Of a stretch of 64,000 nt of DNA, positions 8,920 to 18,900 are shown in pieces; within the stretch, counting starts at the first letter, position 1, and every line of letters starts with the position of its first letter. The stretch is taken from contig CAJFGR010000001.1 of assembly GCA_904377845.1 (NCBI GenBank), positions 1 through 64,000 of the forward strand, read 5' to 3'. The translations under genes and the position numbers were made by a program. The DNA comes from an uncultured Ruminococcus sp. GTDB taxonomy: Bacteria > Bacillota > Clostridia > Lachnospirales > Lachnospiraceae. The notes under the pieces were generated by a model, which saw nothing but the letters and a program-made list of their open reading frames with translations, ran no database searches and had not been told where the DNA came from.

Positions 8920-10122
8920 ATGCACTGTTTCAGAAAAATTACAGACGATCTGTACTGGGTGGGAGCCAGCGACCGCCGTATTGAGCTGTTCGAGAATATT
9001 TTCCCACTGTCAGACGGAGTATCTTACAATTCATATTTGCTGCTCGATAACAAGACTGTCCTCTTGGATTCAGCTGACTATTCGGTCGGTCGCCAGTTTC
9101 TTGAAAATGTTCAGGCAGCTCTGAACGGCAGGTCACTGGACTACCTGATCGTTAATCATATGGAGCCTGATCACTGCGCCATGATCGACGAACTGGTGCT
9201 GCGCTACCCGGATATGCAGATTATAGGCAATGCAAAGACTTTCCCGATGATTGACCAGTTCTTTAATTTTGATCTGGAAGGGAAAAAAGTCATTGTAAAA
9301 GAAGGAGATACTTTCTGTACCGGCAAACATACACTTCACTTTGTCATGGCTCCGATGGTACACTGGCCGGAAGTTATGATGACATACGATGAAGCAGATA
9401 AAATCCTGTTCTGTGCAGATGCATTCGGTACATTCAAAGCACTGAACGGAAATATCTTCAACGATGAAGTAAATTTTGACAGAGACTGGCTTGACGAAGC
9501 GCGCCGCTATTATACAAATATTGTCGGAAAATACGGAATGCAGGTACAGGCCGTACTGAAAAAAGCTGCCGGTCTCGACATTCAGATGCTCTGCCCGCTC
9601 CACGGACCGATCTGGAGAACTGATCTTGATTACATTATCGGGAAATATGACAAATGGAGCAGATATGAGCCGGAAGAAAAGGGTGTCATGATCGCCTATG
9701 CATCCATGTACGGAAATACGGAAAATATGGCTGAAATACTTGCTGCAAAACTCGCGCAGGCAGGGGTAAAAGATATCCGTATGCACAACATATCCAAAAC
9801 ACACGTATCCGAGCTGATTGCAGACAGTTTCAAATACAGCCACATCGTACTTGCTGCTCCTACATATAATAATGGTATCTATCCGCTGATGGACAACTAT
9901 CTGGAAGATATGAAAGCTCTCGCTCTTAAAAACCGTACCATCGCTGTTCTCGGGAACGGAAGCTGGGCGCCCCAGAGCACTAAACTGATCAGTACAAAAA
10001 TCAGCGAAATGAAAGATATGTCTCTTATGGTCGCTACTGTGACGATCAAGTCTTCTGTAAAAGAAGCTCAAATGGAAGAATTGGATTCTCTCGCAAGACA
10101 AATTGCAGAAGAAGTGTTATAA
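8920..10122 (+). CDS. FprA-family A-type flavoprotein (flavodiiron protein)
   Basis: Cytoplasmic flavodiiron protein, 400 residues, of the kind that reduces O2 (or NO) to protect anaerobes. The N-terminal metallo-beta-lactamase-like domain has the diiron motif HMEPDH (near residue 80), a further aspartate in FCADAFGTF and a late histidine in PLHGPIW. The C-terminal third (from about residue 252, IAYASMYGNTENMA) is a flavodoxin domain that binds FMN. No rubredoxin or reductase domain is fused, so electrons must come from a separate partner. The following gene is co-directional and close (43 bp), so they are probably cotranscribed. Confidence 0.92.
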   Translation: MHCFRKITDDLYWVGASDRRIELFENIFPLSDGVSYNSYLLLDNKTVLLDSADYSVGRQFLENVQAALNGRSLDYLIVNHMEPDHCAMIDELVLRYPDMQIIGNAKTFPMIDQFFNFDLEGKKVIVKEGDTFCTGKHTLHFVMAPMVHWPEVMMTYDEADKILFCADAFGTFKALNGNIFNDEVNFDRDWLDEARRYYTNIVGKYGMQVQAVLKKAAGLDIQMLCPLHGPIWRTDLDYIIGKYDKWSRYEPEEKGVMIAYASMYGNTENMAEILAAKLAQAGVKDIRMHNISKTHVSELIADSFKYSHIVLAAPTYNNGIYPLMDNYLEDMKALALKNRTIAVLGNGSWAPQSTKLISTKISEMKDMSLMVATVTIKSSVKEAQMEELDSLARQIAEEVL

Positions 10123-10165
10123 TAATTGTTATCTCAATTTTTGTGAATACAAAGGAGGAGTTCTT

Positions 10166-10651
10166 ATGAAACTAGTAATCACCATGAGCCGCCGTTTCGG
10201 AACCGGTGCAAGTATCATCGCAAAAGAACTTTCCGAACAGCTTAATATTCCTGTATATGACAAGGCGTATATCGAGCAGAAGGTCAATGACCATATGTAT
10301 GAAAGTGAAGCAGAGGCAATCCGCAAACTGGCCGAAAAGCCATGTATCATCCTCGGCCGCTGTGCATCCGATATACTGAAAGACAGAATGAATGTCCTCA
10401 ATATTTTCGTATGCGCTGACAAAGAAGACCGGATTCACAGAATTATGGACAAAGAGGGCTTGAATTACGATGACGCAAAAGAAAAAGTGGAGACAACTGA
10501 TGAAGAAAGAGCCTCCTATTATTACGAACACACCGGCAAGACTTGGGGAGATGTAAATGACTATCACATGATTCTGGATACTTCCGAGCTGGGAGTAGAG
10601 AACTGTGCCGATATTCTGATGCATTATTTTGAAAAATGCGAATACATCTGA
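10166..10651 (+). CDS. Cytidylate kinase-like family protein
   Basis: A 161-residue protein of the cytidylate-kinase-like family (AAA P-loop kinase fold). The start at 10166 is chosen because AAAGGAGG precedes it; an upstream in-frame ATG overlaps the flavoprotein gene. The N-terminus ITMSRRFGTGASIIAKEL is the family's characteristic variant P-loop. It lacks the normal GxxGxGKS of true Cmk, and residues CIILGRCASDIL match the cytidylate_kin2 group, whose substrate is unknown. It sits directly after the flavoprotein gene and before a strong terminator. Confidence 0.82.
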   Translation: MKLVITMSRRFGTGASIIAKELSEQLNIPVYDKAYIEQKVNDHMYESEAEAIRKLAEKPCIILGRCASDILKDRMNVLNIFVCADKEDRIHRIMDKEGLNYDDAKEKVETTDEERASYYYEHTGKTWGDVNDYHMILDTSELGVENCADILMHYFEKCEYI

Positions 10652-10687
10652 TCTTCATGCAGTAGACGGAAATCATTCCGGTAAGTC

Positions 10688-10722
10688 AAAAAAACAGCGG
10701 TTATCATCAACCGCTGTTTTTT
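10688..10722. terminator. Bidirectional rho-independent terminator
   Basis: Nine-bp stem ACAGCGGTT / AACCGCTGT (arms 10694-10702 and 10709-10717) with an A-run before and a T-run after. It can end both the plus-strand flavoprotein operon and the minus-strand PrsA-like gene. Confidence 0.9.
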
Positions 10723-10772
10723 AGTTCAAAGCTATATATCTGCTCTTTCTGTTCATTCATTTTCATATGAGT

Positions 10773-11927
10773 TTACTCTGCAGCTCCATCCTCTGCTCCT
10801 GCGCCATCAGCTGCTCCGGTGTTATCTGATGTACTTCCGTCTGACGTATCACTGTTGCTGCCGTCGGTGCTGCTGTCGTCTGATGACGTTTCCTCTGTCT
10901 CTGATGTAATAATCGTCACACCCGTATCCTCAAAATCCACTTTTTCCCATACCTTGTCGTCAACGCTGATATCCGTACTGTTTCGCCACTCTTCCAGAAG
11001 AGAATCATACTGATCCTGTCTACGCTGCTCAACGATAGAAGCTTTCTTCTGATCTGTTGCATCACGGTCAAGAAGACTTGTGAGCTGTCCCACATAAAGT
11101 CCGTCGTCCGCCTCGATAACGTCCGTTGTTTCTCCTTCCGTCTCAAAAACATCAACTGCCGCGATTAGATCCTCATTGGGACTGGTACTCTCTGAATCAA
11201 AAGTAAGATCATAGGCTGTCTGTCCCATTTCCTCTGCAACCGCTGAGATATCCTCTCCGGCTTTCACTCTGTCCGCAAGAGACTGGGCATCTGTCTTCAG
11301 ACCTTCTTTTTCATCATCGGAAAGCGTTGTGGAATTTCCCGAATCGTCTGTGGAAGTATATGAGAAAAATACATATTTCATCGCTTTCTGCGCCGCTTCT
11401 TCATCTGATACTTCCTCGTCAACACCCTCTCTCATCTTGCTGTCCATCTTGGTCTGGATGGTAGCAAGTTCAAGGAATTTCTCCACATCTTTCTTATAGC
11501 CGGACACCACTTCTTTTGCCTCGTCTGTATTTGCCTCGCTGAACTGCTCAGCAGCTTCTGAGATCGCGTCTTTCTCATCTTCTGTCAGAGACACTTCATA
11601 GTCTGCCGCGTGCTGGGAGATAAGGTACATATTCTGAAGATTCTCCATCAGGCTGTCCTTTACGGACTCCTCGTAAGTCTGATCCTCACCGGCTTCCTGT
11701 GTCCACATGGCCTCGCCGGTGGTTCCCATCATGCTCGCATAATAAGTCTCATACTGTCCCTGCGTCATTCTCGCATAGAAATTAGCGACCCCCAGTGTAA
11801 TATCTTCATCTCCCACTGTGGCAACAACTGCATCTGTATTGATTGATCCGCTGCATCCCGTAACTGACATAGCGGCAAGCGCTCCTGCCGCAGTAAGTAT
11901 TGCAGCCTTTTTACCGAAACGTATCAT
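10773..11927 (-). CDS. PrsA/SurA-like extracytoplasmic foldase lipoprotein
   Basis: Predicted membrane-anchored chaperone for secreted proteins, 384 residues. The signal peptide ends in VTGC with acylated Cys25. Residues 30-190 are helical, like the SurA/PrsA N-domain (VATVGDEDITLGVANFYARM). The region around 200-300 resembles a weak parvulin-type domain. The final 60 residues are low-complexity Ser/Asp/Gly/Thr/Ala, probably a wall-spanning tail. Canonical parvulin signature residues are hard to find, so isomerase activity is doubtful. It lies just after the type VII secretion operon but has its own good promoter, so the link is only positional. Confidence 0.75.
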   Translation of the reverse strand: MIRFGKKAAILTAAGALAAMSVTGCSGSINTDAVVATVGDEDITLGVANFYARMTQGQYETYYASMMGTTGEAMWTQEAGEDQTYEESVKDSLMENLQNMYLISQHAADYEVSLTEDEKDAISEAAEQFSEANTDEAKEVVSGYKKDVEKFLELATIQTKMDSKMREGVDEEVSDEEAAQKAMKYVFFSYTSTDDSGNSTTLSDDEKEGLKTDAQSLADRVKAGEDISAVAEEMGQTAYDLTFDSESTSPNEDLIAAVDVFETEGETTDVIEADDGLYVGQLTSLLDRDATDQKKASIVEQRRQDQYDSLLEEWRNSTDISVDDKVWEKVDFEDTGVTIITSETEETSSDDSSTDGSNSDTSDGSTSDNTGAADGAGAEDGAAE

Positions 11928-11991
11928 AAGTATCCTCCTCTTTCAGGACATATAAAATATTGCTTTACATCATGTCCGCATATACTGATAC

Positions 11992-12020
11992 ATTATAACG
12001 TGTTTTTGGGGAAGTAACAA
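11992..12020 (-). promoter_or_regulatory. Promoter of the PrsA-like gene
   Basis: On the minus strand TTGTTA (12015-12020) and TATAAT (11992-11997) are 17 bp apart, about 65 bp before the start codon, which has an AGGAGG ribosome site. Confidence 0.65.
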
Positions 12021-12057
12021 GTAGGAATCACAAAATCAACATATCTTGCCTCGCTGC

Positions 12058-13095
12058 TTACAGAACTCTTTTAATCTCTGCTTTCAGATTCGCTGTATCG
12101 AAACCGGCATTTTCGAACCAATCAAGACACATCCGGGCATATTCTTCCATCAAGCTTTTTACTTTCTCATCCGGCTTTCTGTCAAATCCCATATACAAAA
12201 TAAAAATCTGCATATACATTGTAAGATAAAATCGCAGATTTGCCTTTTTCTGTTCCTGTTCCATAATAAAGTTTGCAATCGTTCCAGCACTTATATAATC
12301 TCCGTCTGCAAGGCTTAAAAGCATCTTGGCAAACACCGCATCCGGATCGCCGTACGTATCTGCCAGCTCATCTATAGCCTTGCAGGCAGCTTTCCGGTCA
12401 TTCTGCTTTCCATAAGTTTCCACCTTCTTGCGCAGGATCATCTCCGGAAATGTTTTAAGGATCAGAGGCATCTTCTCAGCCTCTCTCAGATATTCTTCAT
12501 TTTTTTCCTGCATTTCCAGCACAGCCAGACTGTCGAGCTGATACTGGAGCTCATCTCTAAACTGCTCCGATATTTCTTTTAAATGATTCTCTATATCCTC
12601 ATACCGCTCTTTCTCTGCCATGACCAGGAAGAGCAGATGATGTCCCTGATACTGTTCCGGAAATCTTTCGGTCAGCCTGTGTGCTTCTCTTTCTGCTTTC
12701 AGCATCATTCCACGCCTGAGATAAAATAATGTCTGAGCAGATGATGTAAGCATCTGTTCTCCCGGCTCTTTCGCCGCACGGGCGGCCTGCATATATAGTC
12801 TTTCGATCCTTTTCCAGTTTCCCGCACCCTCTGCTTCCGACATTCTGCTGCGGGCTGCCGCCATATTCAGATACACGGCATATATACTGTAACCTGCGGC
12901 TTCCGCTTCTTCATAATACTTACACGCCGTTTCATTTTCTCCTGTAAAGAGTGCGATATTTCCCAGATCAAACGCCGCTCTTCCGTCCGTTTTGTCTTCT
13001 CTGACAATCTCTCCCAGTATCACTGCAGCCGCATGGTAATCTCCCTGCCGGATCATAAGTTCTGCCTGTTCTATCCGTTCCTTTGGTTCGCTCAT
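12058..13095 (-). CDS. TPR-repeat protein of the type VII locus
   Basis: A 345-residue soluble, entirely helical protein. TPR-like pairs are visible from residue 5 to about 130 (AELMIRQGDYHAAAVILGEIV, ALFTGENETACKYYEEAEAAG) and again later. There is no signal peptide or membrane segment, so it should act in the cytoplasm. It is the last gene of the predicted secretion operon, 21 bp after the preceding gene. A chaperone or scaffolding role is plausible but not shown. I do not recognise a closer named family. Confidence 0.75.
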   Translation of the reverse strand: MSEPKERIEQAELMIRQGDYHAAAVILGEIVREDKTDGRAAFDLGNIALFTGENETACKYYEEAEAAGYSIYAVYLNMAAARSRMSEAEGAGNWKRIERLYMQAARAAKEPGEQMLTSSAQTLFYLRRGMMLKAEREAHRLTERFPEQYQGHHLLFLVMAEKERYEDIENHLKEISEQFRDELQYQLDSLAVLEMQEKNEEYLREAEKMPLILKTFPEMILRKKVETYGKQNDRKAACKAIDELADTYGDPDAVFAKMLLSLADGDYISAGTIANFIMEQEQKKANLRFYLTMYMQIFILYMGFDRKPDEKVKSLMEEYARMCLDWFENAGFDTANLKAEIKRVL

Positions 13096-13116
13096 ACACT
13101 CTCCCTGCCTTATCCG

Positions 13117-14352
13117 TTAATTAACAGCGACATACTCCATATCGCCCAGATCCTTTATTGTGCTCCACTCGTCCGATACAAAACCGCCGACCGAACTTTT
13201 CTTAAAAACTTCTTCACCGACGCTTTGTTCCGGATCCGCAGCAGCTAATCCATAGTCCAGCACAGTATGAATATTAGAATATATATTCTTATCTCTTTCA
13301 AAGTCCTTATACATATCGTTATACCGTTTCCATTTTGCTTTTCTCATGTATTTCGGGCGTTCCAGATCATCCGGTGTAATCTTTGTCTCAAATCCCAGTT
13401 CAGAGCCGATCGTATGTACGATATTATCTTTCGTGAAGTTTTCTTTCTGAAATGTGTCTGTCATCCCTTTGGCATCTTCATACACCTTGTACATACTGTT
13501 TATATCATCCAGAGCGCCGCTTCCCTTTGCCAGACCACCATAGAGCTTTTTCTCCCATGTACCGGATTGTGCAAGGCTTTCAAATTCTCCGGTCAGTCCG
13601 TCTCTTGAATTCAGGGATTCCGACTCTTCCAGCGCCTTCTCTCTTACTTTATTCTTGTTTTTTCCGGACAAGCTTCCGATCCCGATTCCCAGACCGACTG
13701 CTGTAAATGCAGCTGCTTTCTGTCCGAACGAAAACATGGAATTGATCAGATCCCATTCAGCCGATACAATTTCTGCATAATCTCCCGAAAGAACGCCGCT
13801 TATCATCTTGCCGGGCATAGCCAGTATATTTCCCGCAAACTCTCCTAAAGCCGAGACACTGCCTTTGGCAGCCTCAAGCGCAGCACGCTTTTCACTATAG
13901 GTCAGTTCCTTATCATAAGTCTCTGCAATCTCTCCTCTTGCAGTTTCCAGTTTTTTATTTATTTCTTTACAGTCTTTACGTATAGATGCGGCAGGTGCAA
14001 TAGAAAATCCCGGATTAATCTGGTCTCTTAGAATATGAACATTATCAATCCATGTATCCAGCATGGAGCTGACTTCTCCGAATTTCTTTTTGAATTCAGA
14101 ATCGACAGAATAAACTTCCTCAAAGATCTGATCAACTTCTTTTTTTGTCATATCGTTCATATCCAGCATTTTCTTATGGTAGGCGCTGATATTGTCCATA
14201 TAATTATTGATATCCAGTATCCCGATCCACCTGCTGAATCTTGTTCCCAGATCGCCCAGTCCGTCTGTCAGCCAGCACAGTGTCTCACTGTTTATTTCGT
14301 CGATCTGCTTTTTTAATTTTTCTTTTCTATCTTCTGAAAAATCACGTATCAT
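13117..14352 (-). CDS. Candidate type VII substrate or accessory protein, LXG-like architecture
   Basis: A 411-residue protein I cannot assign to a family. Residues 1-165 are amphipathic helices with no signal peptide, like the N-terminal targeting half of LXG proteins. Residues about 170-230 are Gly/Ala-rich and hydrophobic (GKMISGVLSGDY, AAAFTAVGLGIGIGSLSG), followed by a charged C-terminal half ending in a short acidic tail. It follows three small helical proteins, the arrangement seen for type VIIb effectors and their helical partners. No known toxin motif is visible in the C-terminus and no immunity gene follows. It could be a structural component of the secretion system instead. Confidence 0.6.
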   Translation of the reverse strand: MIRDFSEDRKEKLKKQIDEINSETLCWLTDGLGDLGTRFSRWIGILDINNYMDNISAYHKKMLDMNDMTKKEVDQIFEEVYSVDSEFKKKFGEVSSMLDTWIDNVHILRDQINPGFSIAPAASIRKDCKEINKKLETARGEIAETYDKELTYSEKRAALEAAKGSVSALGEFAGNILAMPGKMISGVLSGDYAEIVSAEWDLINSMFSFGQKAAAFTAVGLGIGIGSLSGKNKNKVREKALEESESLNSRDGLTGEFESLAQSGTWEKKLYGGLAKGSGALDDINSMYKVYEDAKGMTDTFQKENFTKDNIVHTIGSELGFETKITPDDLERPKYMRKAKWKRYNDMYKDFERDKNIYSNIHTVLDYGLAAADPEQSVGEEVFKKSSVGGFVSDEWSTIKDLGDMEYVAVN

Positions 14353-14368
14353 ACTTTATTCCCCGCTT

Positions 14369-14644
14369 TTACTTCTTTGTAACAGATGCCGCTTCAGCCT
14401 GATCCGATGCGTCGAATGACGCCTTTGATACATCAAGGAATTCAATAGTTCGATCAATCAATTCAAGAAATGCTTCCTTTGCGCTTTCCATTTTCTCACT
14501 GATCTCTTCCACTTCTTTGTATGTTTTTCCCTGTGCGGCATCAGAAACCGGCTTTTTATTACATACGCTGTAAGTTCCTCTCAGCTCTGTAAGCTGTGAC
14601 ACATATTCTGCCACTTTCTCAGTATCGACTTTGAACTTCGCCAT
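14369..14644 (-). CDS. Small helical protein, WXG100-like size
   Basis: A 91-residue all-helical protein (AKFKVDTEKVAEYVSQLTEL...) of the size of WXG100/Esx partners but without the central WxG. Helix 1 (residues 5-25) and helix 2 (about 40-75) are separated by a short loop containing VSDAAQGKT. It sits 16 bp before the candidate substrate gene, so it may be the dedicated partner that presents this protein to EssC. Strong ribosome site. No family recognised with certainty. Confidence 0.65.
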   Translation of the reverse strand: MAKFKVDTEKVAEYVSQLTELRGTYSVCNKKPVSDAAQGKTYKEVEEISEKMESAKEAFLELIDRTIEFLDVSKASFDASDQAEAASVTKK

Positions 14645-14671
14645 AATATCCGTCTCCTCTTTGTACCGTCT

Positions 14672-14968
14672 CTATCCATACAAATCTTTATCGGCATCGT
14701 CTATTCTGCTTACATAATTTGTACAGTACCTTTTCAGCTGATCTCCCGTTGTATCCACACCGCCGGAATTATCTACTCCGACAAGACTCCTCGCCTGTTC
14801 GAGAAATTCTTCAAGTGCTTTTGAAGTCTCTCCTTCGGAGATTCCGTCTTCACACACCTGCCTTACAATCCGAATATAGGACCAGATCATCTCGTCCAGT
14901 TCGTATGCTTCCTTTTTCAGATATTCACCTATCTGTTCCATATATTCGTCGTCTACACATACATCCAC
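14672..14968 (-). CDS. Small acidic helical protein of the type VII locus
   Basis: A 98-residue helical protein starting at a GTG four nt after the preceding stop codon, with AGGAGAGGGGG as ribosome site inside the upstream gene. A longer frame upstream merely runs antisense-like basic residues through the previous gene and is not used. The sequence (VDVCVDDEYMEQIGEYLKKEA...) predicts two long helices, compatible with an Esx-like or chaperone fold. Translation is probably coupled to the preceding gene. No named family recognised. Confidence 0.6.
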   Translation of the reverse strand: MDVCVDDEYMEQIGEYLKKEAYELDEMIWSYIRIVRQVCEDGISEGETSKALEEFLEQARSLVGVDNSGGVDTTGDQLKRYCTNYVSRIDDADKDLYG

Positions 14969-14972
14969 GGCA

Positions 14973-15446
14973 CTACGCCCCCTCTCCTGCCGCCGCAGCT
15001 TTTGCTTCTTCCGCCGCTTTTTCCGCAAGATACTGTGCTTTTTCGGTTTCCAGCGAGGTAACACTGGCATTACACGTGCTTATTGCGGACTGCTTCTGTC
15101 CGATCTTATTCTGCAGCTCCGTTATCTTTTCATCTATTCTATCCTGTGAGGCGGTAAGTCCGCTGTCTGCAGACACATACTCTTCTCCACGCACTGTCTG
15201 AAGTATTTTAGAGAAAAAGTTCTGGCTCACTGCCGATACCGCCATTCCAACCAGGCCTGTTATCCCGTTTATCTGGCCCTCTGCACGAGAGGCCGTATCA
15301 TGAAGTACATCCTGAAAGTTACATAACTCTGTCCGGAATGTCTTCAGCTCTCTTATCTCTTCTTCCAGCTTCCCGATCTCCTGCTGATATCCTGTGACCG
15401 CCTGTCGGTTTTCTGCTATTTTACTGTCATACTCTGCCTCTGTCAT
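14973..15446 (-). CDS. Coiled-coil protein of the type VII locus (YwqH/DUF5082-like)
   Basis: A 157-residue protein made of a long N-terminal coiled coil (residues 1-50, heptads of Leu/Ile with Glu/Lys), a short Gly/Ala/Val-rich hydrophobic stretch (INGITGLVGMAVSAVSQ) and a second coiled coil to the end. The size, order and position after a WXG100 gene recall YwqH-type proteins that accompany LXG effectors in Bacillus. The ATG chosen has GGTGAG upstream; GTG codons five residues earlier are alternatives. Role in secretion is inferred from neighbours. Confidence 0.65.
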   Translation of the reverse strand: MTEAEYDSKIAENRQAVTGYQQEIGKLEEEIRELKTFRTELCNFQDVLHDTASRAEGQINGITGLVGMAVSAVSQNFFSKILQTVRGEEYVSADSGLTASQDRIDEKITELQNKIGQKQSAISTCNASVTSLETEKAQYLAEKAAEEAKAAAAGEGA

Positions 15447-15531
15447 ATTCTCTCTCACCACTTTTCATCATCCCCGCCGGAGGCCTGCTCTTCCCGGCCT
15501 CCGGCATATTTCATCTGCTGTCCGCTTATAT

Positions 15532-15825
15532 TCAGCGGGAAACTGCGCTTGCGCCCTGACGATCTTCATCCTGACGATTTGCCACATACTTGCTGATGTA
15601 CTCTGAAATCTCCTGAATTGCATCTCTTACATTCTGCAGAGAAACCTTATGGTCTGTCTCGAATCTGTTGATAAATGCATCCGCAGTCTCGTTTGTCCAA
15701 CCTGCCTGAAGATCACTGTTTGTCTTCACCAGTGTATTGATAATATCATCAAGAGCTGCTGCCTGATTTGCATAAACTGTTTCTGCCTGTCCAAGCACAT
15801 CATAATCCACTTTGTTGATACTCAT
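15532..15825 (-). CDS. WXG100-family secreted protein (EsxA/YukE-like)
   Basis: A 97-residue helix-turn-helix protein of the ESAT-6/WXG100 family. The turn motif is W43-T-N45 rather than WxG, in the context LQAGWTNETADAF. The C-terminus carries basic/acidic residues after a YxxxD/E-like element (YISKYVANRQDED), the export signal class recognised by EssC. It is encoded directly after essC with an extra-strong ribosome site (GAGGAGGTGA), suggesting high expression, as expected for the small structural substrate of a type VIIb system. Confidence 0.85.
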   Translation of the reverse strand: MSINKVDYDVLGQAETVYANQAAALDDIINTLVKTNSDLQAGWTNETADAFINRFETDHKVSLQNVRDAIQEISEYISKYVANRQDEDRQGASAVSR

Positions 15826-15910
15826 TCCTTTTCACCTCCTCTCACAGAAGTCTTTCTATTTGTAAATATAATCTGAACTAAAAAAATATTTTTTTCATCT
15901 TCTCGTGTTG

Positions 15911-18900
15911 TCACACAGATGAGGCATCCGGCTGCATAGCCTTCATCCTGCACACCTCTGTACTACTGATCCAGAAGGCATCGTTCTTTTCCAGAGGCTT
16001 TGCATTTCTGCGCACATAGGACGATACAAGATCTGCCAGTTTAATATCCCCTGCATTCGCAAATACAAGGAACTGTCTGTTTTCTTTGAGCATCTTTAAT
16101 ACCTCAGGCGAATTATAATTAATGCTTACGTTATCCACGTCACCAAGAATCACGCAGACGTCTGCACTTCTGCATTTGTTAATAAGACGCTTATAACACT
16201 CCAGCAGCTCTCTATCTTCTGAAATATATGCCGCAGCATTCCTGTCATTAATCAAAAGTACTGCCGGCACTGCACTATCTTCCGAACCCGGTGTGTACTG
16301 CTCTTCAACCGTCGCTTCCATATCTTCCATCATCTCCCCGATATCTTCAGGAGAAGAACTGTACAGACGAACAGACGGCAATTCTTTATATCTGCCCAAC
16401 GACTGTGCGCGGTCATCCATAATATACAGATCTGCCTGCATCTTGCCGAGCACACAGCAGAGACTTGCGATAAAGTCCGCTCTGCCGCGGTCTGTATGTC
16501 CGGACACAGCCAGCACGCTTTGATCTGCCAGTCCGAAACTTACAGGCTCTATTGTTTCGTAGTCTACACCCAGAATGAGATGTTTTGGATCCGATGCGCA
16601 GCGGAATTTTCTCTTCAGCACATTCGGAGTAAGTTCCTTCGGCACTTCCGGGATCGGTTTTGCGAAAGAATCCGGGTAGCACTCGTTCTGCATACGGACA
16701 TAGTCCTGTATCTTTCCTACGCGTTCTACTTCTTTCTCGCCACTGAATGCAAGATAAGTCTGAGCTTCATAGATTGTCTTGTCCTTTGAGATCAGACAGC
16801 GTCCCGGAAGATTATCCGGTCGAAGCCTGCATCCGTCAAACATCGCTCCATATTCCGTGGAATCATTGCAGTACAGAGCAATACGGCTTTCAAAATTTGA
16901 AAGATACTTGTATCCGATTCCACTGGTCTGTGAGTTTGCGATTACAAAACTAATACCGACTGCCAGACCGTCACGGCATACCGGAAGCAGGAAATCATTG
17001 TCAAGAAGATACATTTCACGCATTGCAGTCAGGTTATCAATCAGCACGACAATTTGCGGGAGATCGGATTTTCCACTCTCCAGATAAGATGCGTAGGAGC
17101 TTACCCCCGCCTCGGCAAGCTTCTGTTTTCTCAGTTCCATTTCCTGAGCCAGCATACGGAACAGACTCCTGCATTTTTCTTCTTCATAAGAACAGACAAC
17201 CCCTCCCACATGATGAAGCAGTTCATAATTGCGGAATACCATGGAGCCGAAATCAAGAATATACAAATTCAGTTCATCCGGTGTATATCTTGAAGTAAGG
17301 CTTCGTACAATCGCCTGAAGCAGATTAGTCTTGCCGTTTCCGGCTGACCCGATAATCATCGTATTCTCACGCGTTACATCCAGCATAAGCCGGCTCTGCT
17401 TCTGGTGTGACGGATCATCGTAAAGGCCCGCACAGGCATAAAGACCATTTTCCACACTGCACGGTTCTTCCCAATCCTCTGTTGTCAGGATTTCCGGAAG
17501 TGGCGGCAAACAGATAAACGGAAGCGGCGGAATCTGTTTCTTCCGGCAGTATCCGCTTATGTACTCTACGATACTCTCAAGCTGCGTCTGTGTCTGCTCG
17601 TCTGTCATCTGTGGTTTCTGCTCGTAAACCTTTGTGCGGCGTCCGGCGAAATCCACCTTTGATATGATAAACTTCTTCGCAGCCGTAACTCCTTCCGCCC
17701 TCGCTGAAGCGCCACTGTAAGCTGACTGGAACAATTCAAATATTTCGTTATTTCCAACCTGAAGATATGCCCGTCCGGGCTCCGTTATCTCTGCGGCAAG
17801 TGGAGACTTGAGCACTTCATTACTGTCCTCTCTCGTCTGCACTTTCAGACATAGCTTAAATCTGGAGTTTGACCAGATCTGAGGATCCACAACACCGCTG
17901 GGCTTCTGTGTAGCAAGGATCAGATGCACGCCGAGGCTCCGGCCGATACGGGCTGTACTGATCAGTTCTTTCATAAACTCCGGCTGTTCCGCTTTCAGCT
18001 CCGCGAACTCGTCAACAATAAGAATCAGGTGCGGAAGTGGTACTTTTGCAATTCCCTGCTTATACAGACGGATATATGCATCAATGTGGTTCACGCCGCA
18101 GGATGCAAACAGTTCCTGTCTCTTCTTTAATTCTGCACGGATCGACAGAAGGGAACGGTTGACCGACTTGCCGTCAATATTCGTGATTGCACCTGCCAGA
18201 TGAGGCAGATCCCGAAACTGATTCACCATTCCGCCGCCCTTAAAGTCTATAATCATAAAGCTGACGTCATACGGATGGAACAGAAGGCTCATGGAGAGCA
18301 CATACGCCTGAAGCAGCTCACTTTTACCGGAACCTGTTGTTCCGGCCACAAGTCCGTGAGGTCCGTGATTCTTCTCGTTCAGATCCAGATAGACGATCTG
18401 ATTCTTTGATTTCACGCCGATCGGTGCCGCCATGGAGCGGTAGACACAGGATGTCCCCCAGTTTTCTGCCAGATCTATGTCTTCCGGACCGTAGATGTTC
18501 ATCAGCTCAAAGAACGTAATATTCTTTGTCAGCGTACTTTCCAGGCTGATTTCCTCACAGTATACCGGCGCCAGTTTCTTCAATGCCCGCGCCAAAACTC
18601 CATCCTCAAGGACACTGGCAGTAAAGCTCTGCGGCTTTTCTCCGCCGCTGCAGTCAATCTTTTCTCCGTGCAGCAGATCCTGCATCTCTATCAGATATTC
18701 ACAGCTTTTCGGCAGATACTCCCTGTACTCATCAAAATATATAAATGTAATACCCTTATCTTTTGCCTCCTGCATCAGCGCAGATACCGGATGTCTGCGG
18801 ATGCCGTTGTCACGATATACAAATACAACAATATGCGGTTTTCTGTTGTCTTTTCCTCTTGCAAGAATCTCTTTGTACAGATATTCAAGAATAATATTCC

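Noticed and set aside
9133-10101. 322-codon open frame opposite the flavoprotein gene
   Set aside because: Antisense shadow of an unmistakable FprA gene, with Cys/His/Phe-rich low-quality composition.
15838-15880. Single repeat-like match (CAGATTAT) and TATATT upstream of the WXG100 gene
   Set aside because: Only one half-site, no 21-bp partner and wrong spacing to the -10. It may be a simple internal promoter but cannot be claimed as a fourth copy of the phased repeat.
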